NCBI RefSeq assembly: GCF_003385515.1
Contig: NZ_QNVT01000007.1
Coordinates: 1-64,000 of the forward strand
Source: Chryseobacterium pennae
Lineage (GTDB): Bacteria; Bacteroidota; Bacteroidia; Flavobacteriales; Weeksellaceae
Length of the DNA stretch: 64,000 nucleotides
Reading direction: 5' to 3'
Positions within the stretch are counted from its first letter, which is position 1, and each line of letters starts with the position of its first letter. The notes beneath the pieces were generated by a model. The model had not been told where the DNA came from. It searched no databases and saw only the letters and a program-made list of their open reading frames with translations. Position numbers and translations under genes: made by a program. This document shows positions 56,957-64,000 of the stretch, one piece after another.

Positions 56957-58090
56957 ATGAAAAAACTAAGCTTATTTCTTTTACTTATATTACTACTTTC
57001 TTCCTGCAATTCCTTTGATAAAAAAGATTTATTAGGTGAATGGACTATTGAGGAAAAAGAAGAAAAAAAGCAAGATGACCAGCCACCAGTACCTTTTCAA
57101 CGTGATCCACAGATTATTGTTTTTAATAATGATGACACTTACATCTACAAAAATGGAATGTTCAATTTTGATCGAGATTCTATACGCTATTATGGAGAAA
57201 AGACTCAATTTAAGATAAAAGGTGATTCGTTGCTTATTTTTAACCCAACAACAAAAAAGTTTGATTCACAAAAAATTGTGGAACTAAGTAAGAATAAGAT
57301 TGTTTTAGAAACCAAGAAAAAAACTTTAACAACTTTAATTCCATTTAAAAGCAAAACTTACGATAATCTGAATCCACAAATTGATAAAGTTATTGTTTCA
57401 AAATCACTGTGTTTTGGTACCTGTCCCTCCAATTCTACGGTTATAGACAATAAAGGCAATTTTTTATTCTATGGAGACTTATACAATCTTAAGAATGGAT
57501 TTTTCAGTTCTAAAATTTCCTCCCATATTACAAAAGAGATTTTTGATGAAATGAAATATATTGATTTCTATTCTTTAAAACCGATGTATTCAACATATAT
57601 AACAGATCAGGCTTCTTCAACCATTACTTTTATGTCAAAAGGAAAGATTATAAAAACAGTACATGATCATGGAGAACAGTCCGCTTTTGAATTAAGAAGG
57701 CTGATCAGAAACATCAGCTATCTTTATCAGCGTATTCCATTACAGTCCCTTATTACTGATCCTGTATTGGTTTACGATTTCAATTCCGGTACAAAGGCTG
57801 TTGATTTACAGGAATCTGAAACATTCTATTTATTCAGTGAGCTATTAAAAGCAAAAACAATCAGTCAATATTCCGGAAATCTTCCTTTTACTGGAAAATA
57901 TCTCCTTCCTGTTCCTACCAATGAAGATTATAAAAAGTTCTACTTATATGAACGCAGCATCAATACTGATGGTAAAATATTTAAAATCCAATTAGAAGAT
58001 AAAACGTTCAAAACAGTTGATTTGGGCTATAATTTCTTTAATAAAAATTATTTGATCAGATTTAAGAACGACAGTGTAAGAGCTCGCTAA
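56957..58090 (+). CDS. Lipoprotein with DUF6438-like domain
   Basis: 377 residues. A signal peptide with lipobox LLSSCNSF makes C17 the acylation site. An N-terminal region (GEWTIEEKEE and beta strands) resembles a lipocalin-like domain. From about 145, KVIVSKSLCFGTCPSNSTVI carries the CFGTCP motif of DUF6438. The rest is beta-rich and ends with FKNDSVRAR. It lies in the poorly characterised three-gene block after aspS, 24 bp before the next gene. Function unknown. Confidence 0.75.
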   Translation: MKKLSLFLLLILLLSSCNSFDKKDLLGEWTIEEKEEKKQDDQPPVPFQRDPQIIVFNNDDTYIYKNGMFNFDRDSIRYYGEKTQFKIKGDSLLIFNPTTKKFDSQKIVELSKNKIVLETKKKTLTTLIPFKSKTYDNLNPQIDKVIVSKSLCFGTCPSNSTVIDNKGNFLFYGDLYNLKNGFFSSKISSHITKEIFDEMKYIDFYSLKPMYSTYITDQASSTITFMSKGKIIKTVHDHGEQSAFELRRLIRNISYLYQRIPLQSLITDPVLVYDFNSGTKAVDLQESETFYLFSELLKAKTISQYSGNLPFTGKYLLPVPTNEDYKKFYLYERSINTDGKIFKIQLEDKTFKTVDLGYNFFNKNYLIRFKNDSVRAR

Positions 58091-58114
58091 AAAAAGAGTA
58101 TATATTTTAGATTA

Positions 58115-58711
58115 ATGAAAGAAAAACGAAAACTCAAAATTTGGGAAATCCCTATTACCATTGCCGGATTAATTGGGCTATTCATGTTCATTCATGGGAT
58201 CGGTGGAAAAATAAAAGGAACAAACAGAACAGAATCTTTTAAAGCTGAATACTTTATCGGTGGAATTTCTATTCTGGCTCTTGTCTATTTTTTTATTTTT
58301 ACACAAGGCAGCGATGAAGAGGAAGAAGGTTTTTCTTTAAAGAACTTCAACAGAAATCTTATTGTTGATGACATTAAAAGATATCATATTTCTGGTACAA
58401 TAGACTTAAGTACAGCCATAATAGAAAGCTTCATTTTTGGAGTGGGAAAAACCCAGAATGATTATGTGAATATTTTTTATAATAAAAATGATATTGAATT
58501 TGTAAAGACCAAAATGACCGTTGAATATATCAATGGTGATTCTCCATTACTTCTTACAGCCTATACCAATATTGATACAATAACTTTAAGGGATATTATT
58601 CAGCAACAACCTTCCACTACAGTGTATTTTGATAAGTATATCCCAAGTGATTATTATATTGACTTAAGCTTCTTACAGAGTTGGGAAATACAAAATAAAA
58701 GCGGGAAATAA
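58115..58711 (+). CDS. Small membrane protein of unknown function
   Basis: 198 residues with two N-terminal hydrophobic helices (about 12-30 and 47-66) and a soluble C-terminal domain. I do not recognise its family. It follows the DUF6438 lipoprotein gene by 24 bp and is probably co-transcribed. The terminator hairpin overlaps its last codons. Confidence 0.65.
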   Translation: MKEKRKLKIWEIPITIAGLIGLFMFIHGIGGKIKGTNRTESFKAEYFIGGISILALVYFFIFTQGSDEEEEGFSLKNFNRNLIVDDIKRYHISGTIDLSTAIIESFIFGVGKTQNDYVNIFYNKNDIEFVKTKMTVEYINGDSPLLLTAYTNIDTITLRDIIQQQPSTTVYFDKYIPSDYYIDLSFLQSWEIQNKSGK

Positions 58712-58720
58712 TCCCGCTTT
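58698..58720 (+). terminator. Terminator after the three-gene envelope block
   Basis: A 9-bp stem AAAGCGGGA with TCCCGCTTT; the left arm lies inside the coding sequence before the stop. It also faces purA from the other side. Confidence 0.75.
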
Positions 58721-58734
58721 ATCTTTATAAAACC

Positions 58735-60003
58735 TTATTTCATTTTTAAAATCTCTTCTCTTCCCGGCCCTATAGAAAGGTATGTTACCGGAACACCCAT
58801 TTCCTGCTCCAAAAAGGAAAGGAAGTTCATCAGTTCCTCCGGAAGTGCAGAAGGATCTTTAATCACAGAGAAATCAGCATTCCAGCCCTCCAGCCATTTA
58901 AATATAGGCCTGGCATTTTCAGGAAGAGTTCCGGCCGTAGCTTCAACAGATCCGTCTTCCAGTTCATAATGGGTACAGACTGCTACTGATTTTAATCCGC
59001 TTAAAACATCTGCTTTAGTCAGAACCAATTGAGTAATGCCATTGATCATTACTGCATATCGTAACGCAGGAAGATCCAGCCAGCCTGTTCTTCTCGGGCG
59101 TCCAGTATTCGAGCCAAATTCATTACCTTTTATCCTGATTTCTTCTCCCATTTCATCAAAAAGCTCTGTTGGAAATATTCCGTTTCCTACTCTTGTACAG
59201 TATGCTTTGGCAATTCCATAGATCTCACCGATCTTTTTCGGGGAAATCCCCAGTCCGCTGCAAGCTCCTGATGCAATGGTGGAAGAAGAGGTTACATAAG
59301 GATAAGTTCCATGATCTATATCTAATAATGTTGCCTGAGATCCTTCTCCCAATATTGTTTTTCCTTCGATCAAGGCTTTATTCAGGAGCAGTTCGGTTTC
59401 TGTGCAGTTGAATTGTTTTAAAAACTCTACAGCTTCAAAAAATTCTTTACTAATCTCTTCCAAAGGTGGAATAAGCATATCCTCCCCTGCCATAAAGCTG
59501 TAATCTCTCTCTAAAATATGTTGTACTCTCTCCTGAAAATCCGGAGCATACATATCCCCGATTCTCACGTTTTGTCTTAAAATTTTATTTGAATAGGCCT
59601 GAGCAATTCCGTTCTTTGTCGTTCCAATAGTTGTGTAAGCTGGGTTTTCTTCCATGAAAACATCCATCAGCCTGTAAGTAGGCAATACAAAATGAGCTTT
59701 TTTAGAAATAATCAGGTTGTTCTCTGGCTGAAGCGTTTCGTCAAATTTCTTTAAATTAAGAATTTCATTTTTAAAACTTACGGGATCAAGAACAGTTCCC
59801 GTTCCGATAACATTCTGTACTCCCTGCATAAAAATTCCTGAAGGAATCATTTTAAGAGTAATTCTTTTCCCATTTCTTTCGATACTGTGCCCAGCATTTG
59901 AACCGCCGTTGAAACGGGCAGCAATATCATAATTTTCACTGATAAGGTCAATAAACTTTCCTTTTCCTTCATCTCCCCATTGAAGTCCTAATACAATGTC
60001 CAT
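58735..60003 (-). CDS. purA: Adenylosuccinate synthase
   Basis: A 422-residue GTP-dependent enzyme making adenylosuccinate from IMP and aspartate, the first committed step to AMP. The N-terminal QWGDEGKGKFID P-loop, NGGSNAGHS, GSQATLLDIDHGTYPYVTS and GRPRRTGWLDLPAL are the expected motifs. A promoter with a palindrome directly upstream of the -33 position precedes it, and a similar arrangement precedes the neighbouring Crp/Fnr gene. Confidence 0.96.
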   Translation of the reverse strand: MDIVLGLQWGDEGKGKFIDLISENYDIAARFNGGSNAGHSIERNGKRITLKMIPSGIFMQGVQNVIGTGTVLDPVSFKNEILNLKKFDETLQPENNLIISKKAHFVLPTYRLMDVFMEENPAYTTIGTTKNGIAQAYSNKILRQNVRIGDMYAPDFQERVQHILERDYSFMAGEDMLIPPLEEISKEFFEAVEFLKQFNCTETELLLNKALIEGKTILGEGSQATLLDIDHGTYPYVTSSSTIASGACSGLGISPKKIGEIYGIAKAYCTRVGNGIFPTELFDEMGEEIRIKGNEFGSNTGRPRRTGWLDLPALRYAVMINGITQLVLTKADVLSGLKSVAVCTHYELEDGSVEATAGTLPENARPIFKWLEGWNADFSVIKDPSALPEELMNFLSFLEQEMGVPVTYLSIGPGREEILKMK

Positions 60004-60023
60004 ATAATTATTTTTTTATGGAA

Positions 60024-60053
60024 CAAAGCTATGACAGTTTGAAAAAGAGACCA
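60024..60053 (-). promoter_or_regulatory. Promoter of purA
   Basis: On the minus strand TAGCTTTG (60024-60031) as -7 box, then 19 bp to a weak -33 element TGG (60051-60053). The predicted leader is about 15 nt. A palindromic site abuts the -33 position. Confidence 0.5.
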
Positions 60054-60067
60054 TTGTCATTTGGCAA
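60054..60067. promoter_or_regulatory. Crp/Fnr-like palindrome upstream of purA
   Basis: TTGTCATTTGGCAA, one mismatch from the perfect palindrome at 60935-60948. It begins directly upstream of the -33 element and its centre is about 42 bp before the predicted transcription start, the classic place for an activator site of Crp/Fnr proteins. Confidence 0.5.
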
Positions 60068-60303
60068 AAACGGTTTTTATCAATATAGGGTACAAATATT
60101 TATGAATCTGAAATCGGGATTTAACTTCATCTTTACTTTTGTTATAGGTTTGAAAGCCAATGGAATTTTTATAAAATGAGAGAACGGGCTAAAGTCCGTT
60201 CCTATTGAATTTATAATCAGTATGTATATTTAGGTAAAAAATAAGAAGATCAGAGACATTGTATTTTGATCTTTACCTCATATTTTACTATAAAAAGACT
60301 TCA
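60068..60303. other. Gap between purA promoter and Crp/Fnr gene, with a short palindrome
   Basis: No gene seen. At 60183-60200 is an imperfect palindrome, AACGGGCT and AGTCCGTT (8 pairs including G-U, 2-nt loop). It resembles the REP-like GGGCTTTAGCCC elements found between genes in chryseobacteria. The rest is AT-rich. Confidence 0.45.
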
Positions 60304-60876
60304 TTACTCATTGATAGTTCTCCTAATTCTGCTCAACGATGAAGGTGTCACTCCAAGATAAGAGGCCAGCATAGATTGCGGAACCCGGTTGGCAAGTCCC
60401 GGATAATGAGTAAGGAAATGTATATATCGGGATTTCGCATCCTGGTTGAGCATAATGCTTGCAACCTTAAGTTTGTTTTCTGCAACAAACCCATGAATTC
60501 TGGCAAATAACACGGGCCATATTGTAATCTTTTCCTCTAATATTTTAAAATGGTTAAGATCTATAACAAGTAAAACAGCATCTGTAATGGCTTCTATATA
60601 TTCATGAGCAGGAAGCTGATCGGTAAATCCTTGAAAATCTCCGATAAACCGGCCCTCATAAATAAAATAACGGGTAAAATCATCTCCTTCTTTGTTGTAA
60701 TAGAGAGAACGGAATACACCTTGCTTTACGAAGGCAATCTTTTGGCTTACTTTTCCAGCCTCTACAAAAATTTCACCTTTCTTCACCAAAGTTTCCTGAA
60801 TTCCTTCTCCAATCAGAAATTCATCCTGAGCATTCAGTAATCCAAATTTTTTGATGTAGCTAAAAAGTTCTTCCAT
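60304..60876 (-). CDS. Crp/Fnr family transcriptional regulator
   Basis: 190 residues from ATG 60876 (MEELFSYIKKFG), preferred over a longer frame from 60948 that would extend across the palindrome. An N-terminal cyclic-nucleotide-binding beta-barrel (about 15-130) is followed by a winged helix with LASYLGVTPSSLSRIRR. The nucleotide-binding consensus is poorly kept, so the ligand is uncertain. No cysteine cluster for oxygen sensing. Its own promoter carries a TTGTCA-N2-TGACAA palindrome, consistent with self-control. It is divergent from ku. Confidence 0.88.
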   Translation of the reverse strand: MEELFSYIKKFGLLNAQDEFLIGEGIQETLVKKGEIFVEAGKVSQKIAFVKQGVFRSLYYNKEGDDFTRYFIYEGRFIGDFQGFTDQLPAHEYIEAITDAVLLVIDLNHFKILEEKITIWPVLFARIHGFVAENKLKVASIMLNQDAKSRYIHFLTHYPGLANRVPQSMLASYLGVTPSSLSRIRRTINE

Positions 60877-60904
60877 ATTATTGTATCCACAGATTGCGGA
60901 AATA

Positions 60905-60934
60905 TAAAGGTATAAAAGTAACCCATAAAAACAA
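60905..60934 (-). promoter_or_regulatory. Promoter of the Crp/Fnr gene
   Basis: On the minus strand TTG (60932-60934), 19-bp spacer, TACCTTTA (60905-60912), predicted leader about 23 nt. Confidence 0.5.
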
Positions 60935-60948
60935 TTGTCATTTGACAA
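60935..60948. promoter_or_regulatory. Crp/Fnr-like palindromic operator between regulator gene and ku
   Basis: TTGTCATTTGACAA: perfect TTGTCA-N2-TGACAA. It abuts the -33 TTG of the regulator promoter and lies 73 bp before ku. With flanks, 17 of 18 bases match the purA site. Confidence 0.6.
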
Positions 60949-61020
60949 AAAGCTTCATCACACATACCACACAACTCCCCATCGGCATGTTAATTGCTTG
61001 ATTTTTAAAAACGTAAGACA

Positions 61021-61806
61021 ATGAAAGCAATCTGGAATGGTGCCATTGGCTTCGGTTTAGTAAATATCCCTGTTAAGATTTACTCAGCAACGGAGACCAG
61101 CAAACTGGACCTTGATATGCTCGACAAATCCGATTTTTCCAATATTCGGTTTAAGCGAGTCAATGAAAATACAGGAAAAGAAGTAAAGTGGGAAAACATT
61201 GTCAAAGGCTATCTCATGGATGATAAATATATTGTTCTTGATGAGCAGGATTATGAAGCAGCAAGCCCTGAAAAGACAAAAATCCTTTCTATTGATCAGT
61301 TTGTAAAAGAGAAAGAAGTAGACAGTATCTATTTTGAAACCCCTTATTATCTCGAACCGCAGAAAAATGGGGAAAGTGCCTACAGACTTCTATTAAAAGC
61401 CCTTGAAAAAACGGGCATGGTAGGAATCGGAACTTTTGTTCTTCGGGAAAGTGAAGCAATCGGAATGATACGTCCTTACAATGATGATATATTAATTCTG
61501 AACCGCCTGAGATTTGACCAGGAAATAAGGGATTATACAGATTTAAAAATCCCTGCTCATAAAGTCCCAAAACCTGCAGAGCTGAAAATGGCGGTCAATC
61601 TTATTGAACAGCTTTCCCAGGATTTTGATCCGGCGATATATAAAGATACCTATTCTGATGATCTACTTAAAATCATCAGGCAGAAAGCAAAAGGTAAAAA
61701 TATTAAAACCCAAAAAGTACCTGCTGCAAAAGAAGGTAAAGTGATTGACCTTATGGCTCAATTAAAGGCCAGTTTAAATACTTCCAAATCTAAATCTGCA
61801 TCATAA
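61021..61806 (+). CDS. ku: Non-homologous end-joining protein Ku
   Basis: A 261-residue bacterial Ku that binds double-strand DNA ends as a homodimer ring and recruits LigD. The N-terminal MKAIWNGAIGFGLVNIPVKI and RVNENTGKEV are characteristic, with the Ku core over about 1-250. A short Lys- and Ser-rich C-terminal tail follows, as in many bacterial Ku proteins. The stop TAA shares its last A with the ATG of ligD, showing tight coupling. Confidence 0.95.
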   Translation: MKAIWNGAIGFGLVNIPVKIYSATETSKLDLDMLDKSDFSNIRFKRVNENTGKEVKWENIVKGYLMDDKYIVLDEQDYEAASPEKTKILSIDQFVKEKEVDSIYFETPYYLEPQKNGESAYRLLLKALEKTGMVGIGTFVLRESEAIGMIRPYNDDILILNRLRFDQEIRDYTDLKIPAHKVPKPAELKMAVNLIEQLSQDFDPAIYKDTYSDDLLKIIRQKAKGKNIKTQKVPAAKEGKVIDLMAQLKASLNTSKSKSAS

Positions 61807-62411
61807 TGGCTCTCAAAGATTATCAACAGAAACGTAAGTTCGATGAAACCAGTGAACCTAAAGGGAAAGCAAAAAAGAGTAAAAACAAACTGATTTTTGT
61901 TATTCAAAGGCATGCTGCAACACGTCTTCATTATGATTTCCGCCTTGAAATGGAAGGTGTATTAAAGAGTTGGGCTGTTCCAAAAGGACCTTCATTGGAT
62001 CCGCAGGATAAACGATTGGCCATGATGGTAGAAGATCATCCTTATGATTATAAAGATTTTGAAGGTAACATTCCTGAAGGCAATTACGGAGCAGGACAGG
62101 TGGAAGTCTGGGACAGCGGAACTTATGAACCTTTAGAAGAAAACAGCAAAACATCTGATGAAAAAGAATTGTTGAAGGAGCTGCATGCCGGTTCCTTAAA
62201 GTTTATTTTACACGGTAAAAAGCTGAAAGGTGAATTTGCCCTCGTGAAAATGAAAAATGTGGAAGACAATGCATGGTTGCTTATTAAACATAAAGACGAA
62301 TTTGCGGAAAGCCCTTATAATGCTGAAGAAAATACTTCACCAAAATCTTTGGTTACCAAATTCCTCGAGGAAAAAAAAAGCCTAAAAACAAACGCAAAAA
62401 AGAAGTCGTAG
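61806..62411 (+). CDS. ligD: LigD 3'-phosphoesterase domain (N-terminal part of split LigD)
   Basis: 201 residues as read. The 3'-phosphoesterase domain of LigD: FVIQRHAATRLHYDFRLEME with H42 and D44, VEDHPYDYKDFEGNIPEGNY and GKKLKGEFALVKM. It trims 3' ends before ligation. The frame ends in a lysine-rich linker at TAG 62409-62411, where the normal protein continues into the ligase domain. The frame is lost at an A9 tract (62371-62379). If the tract were A10, or if the ribosome or polymerase slipped back by one base, the linker would read on in the ligase frame. Confidence 0.88.
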   Translation: MALKDYQQKRKFDETSEPKGKAKKSKNKLIFVIQRHAATRLHYDFRLEMEGVLKSWAVPKGPSLDPQDKRLAMMVEDHPYDYKDFEGNIPEGNYGAGQVEVWDSGTYEPLEENSKTSDEKELLKELHAGSLKFILHGKKLKGEFALVKMKNVEDNAWLLIKHKDEFAESPYNAEENTSPKSLVTKFLEEKKSLKTNAKKKS

Positions 62412-64000
62412 CTTCAGAAAAAAGATTCAGGAATTTTAATACTTTAACCAACGAAAAAAAGCTTAAATCATTCATCAAACCTATGCTTGCCAAACCTTTT
62501 GATAAAGCATTTGATGATAAAAACTGGCTTTTCGAAATAAAATGGGATGGCTACAGAGCTATTGCTGATCTCAGTCATGATGATCCTCTTTTCTATTCCA
62601 GAAACGGGATTTCATTTTTATCAAAGTTTGATCAGGTAGCTCAGGATTTTGACCAACAGAAATATCAAATGATTCTGGATGGTGAAATTGTTGCATATGA
62701 TGATCATGGAAAGCCTAGTTTTCAGCTTTTACAGCAAATAGGGGATAATCCCGGCCTAGCTTTGGTTTATCAGGTTTTTGACCTTCTCTGGCTGAATGGC
62801 CATTCTACAAAAGAACTTCCGCTGGTTCAAAGGAAAGAACTTTTAAAAGAAGCACTCATTGAAACGGATACAATCAAATATTGTGACCATATCCCTGAAA
62901 AAGGCATTGCCTTTTTTGAACAGATGAAAAAAATGAAGCTTGAAGGTATGATTGCTAAACTGGCGGCCAGCCAGTATGTAGAAAATTACCGGGCTGCTGA
63001 CTGGCTTAAAATCAAATTTTCCAATACAGAAGAGGCTATTATCTGTGGTTTTACAGAACCCAGAGGTTCCCGGGAAAGTTTTGGTGCTCTTATTCTGGGA
63101 AAATATATCAGTCATGATTTGGTTTATTGTGGTCATACGGGAACGGGATTCAACAATACTTCTTTAAAAGATCTTTATCAAAGGCTTCAGAAATTAATAG
63201 TAAAATCTTCACCCTTTGAAACCATTCCTGAAACCAATACACCTGTAACATGGACAAAGCCTGAGCTCGTTTGTGAAATCAAATATTCTCAAATCACAGA
63301 AAACGGAATCTTCCGTCATCCGGTTTTTATGGGTATTCGTGAAGATAAGGAACCGGAAGAAGTAAAGGATGCAGCAGATTCGGATATTCAACCTAAAAAA
63401 TCAAGAACAATGAAAGCTAAAGCATCAACAAAAAGAACAGAAACTTCGGAAAAGGAAAAAGAAATTACCCTAAACAAACATATTGTAAAGCTGACCAATC
63501 AGGATAAAATTTATTTTCCAAAAGATGATATTACCAAAGGTGATGTGATAGAATATTATCAGTCTGTAGCAGGATATATTTTGCCTTATTTAAAAAACCG
63601 TCCCTTATCCCTCAACCGCTTCCCCAATGGCATTGAAGAACATAGCTTTTATCAGAAAGATGCCGGAGAGCATGTTCCTGATTGGGTCAAAACCACACAA
63701 GTATACTCTGAATCTAATGATAAATACATTGATTATATCTACTGCAACGATAAAGCAACCCTGGCTTATCTGAACAATCTCGGATGCATTGACTTTAATC
63801 CATGGAGCAGCTCACTGCCGGACCTTGAACATCCGGATTATCTGGTCTTGGACCTTGACCCATCAAAGAAAAATACTTTTGATGAGGTAATTGAGACAGC
63901 TCTTCAGGTGAATGAAGTGTTACAATCCATTAAAATTAAAGGATATTGTAAGACTTCCGGAAGTACGGGCATCCATGTTTATATTCCGATGGGTGGCAAG
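62378..64000 (+). CDS. ligD: LigD ATP-dependent ligase and polymerase domains, partial
   Basis: An open frame in -1 phase to the phosphoesterase part and running off the right edge. After a basic linker it encodes IKPMLAKPFDKAFDDKNWLF and the ligase motif I EIKWDGYR, with the catalytic lysine codon at 62540-62542. An OB-fold segment follows. From about 63470 the primase-like polymerase domain begins (LTNQDKIYFPKDDITKGDVI, LKNRPLSLNRFPNG, LVLDLDPS). The order PE-ligase-polymerase is a known LigD arrangement. The first in-frame ATG is at 62483, just before motif I. The 3' end is outside the window. Confidence 0.88.

Overview
The window looks like chromosome of a Chryseobacterium-like bacterium (Weeksellaceae, Flavobacteriia, Bacteroidota). 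The evidence is AT-rich DNA, promoters of the Bacteroidota type (TTG, 19-20 bp, TAnnTTTG), scarce Shine-Dalgarno sequences, large secreted proteins with type IX secretion (T9SS) sorting domains, IPExxxVDY, DUF2480, DUF6048 and DUF6452 proteins, a tmRNA tag ending FALAA, and ribosomal protein THX. The genus is inferred from gene content; no species is claimed.

Layout. 1-2.7 kb: a minus-strand translation block (rpsU, xerC, hpf, seven tRNA genes) in which a Gly-Tyr-Thr tRNA trio is duplicated in tandem. 3-6.4 kb: a type-B-sorted T9SS cargo protein. 6.5-6.9 kb: ssrA (tmRNA). 7-10.7 kb: accessory metabolism (frameshifted FMN reductase, AraC regulator, aldehyde dehydrogenase, CatB-type acetyltransferase). 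11.1-15.3 kb: acpP-fabF-rnc-IPExxxVDY-pyk. 15.4-20.2 kb: a second aldehyde dehydrogenase and histidine-degradation genes (hutI, hutG) with a DUF695 gene between them. 20.4-23.7 kb: ruvB, a PaiB-like protein, a metallo-beta-lactamase-fold hydrolase and coaE. 23.7-34.2 kb: two giant paralogous T9SS cargo proteins, one a reprolysin-like metalloprotease, followed by a relic of a third sorting domain. 34.9-39.1 kb: DUF6048, DUF6452, rlmD and a TlpA-like lipoprotein without its CxxC. 39.4-42.9 kb: sdhCAB (succinate dehydrogenase). 43-46.5 kb: comEC, a GH99-like relic and lpxB. 46.7-49.4 kb: DUF2480, DUF2723-like and DUF937 genes and a small THX gene. 49.4-52.8 kb: a solitary phage-tailspike-like protein and a MATE pump, with a fragment of a second MATE 3' end between them. 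52.9-60 kb: aspS, three poorly characterised envelope genes and purA. 60.3-64 kb: a Crp/Fnr regulator and the NHEJ pair ku-ligD; ligD is split by a -1 frame change at an A9 tract and runs off the right edge.

Most of the window is conserved core genome. The observations most worth a second look are: (1) the A9 tract between the phosphoesterase and ligase domains of LigD; (2) two copies of a TTGTCA-N2-TGACAA palindrome with identical placement against the promoters of the Crp/Fnr gene and of purA; (3) the tailspike-like gene beside a duplicated MATE tail; (4) the decayed T9SS sorting domain next to the tandem T9SS paralogs; and (5) the uncharacterised three-gene block between aspS and purA. I found no CRISPR array, intact insertion sequence, integrase-bearing island or rRNA operon.
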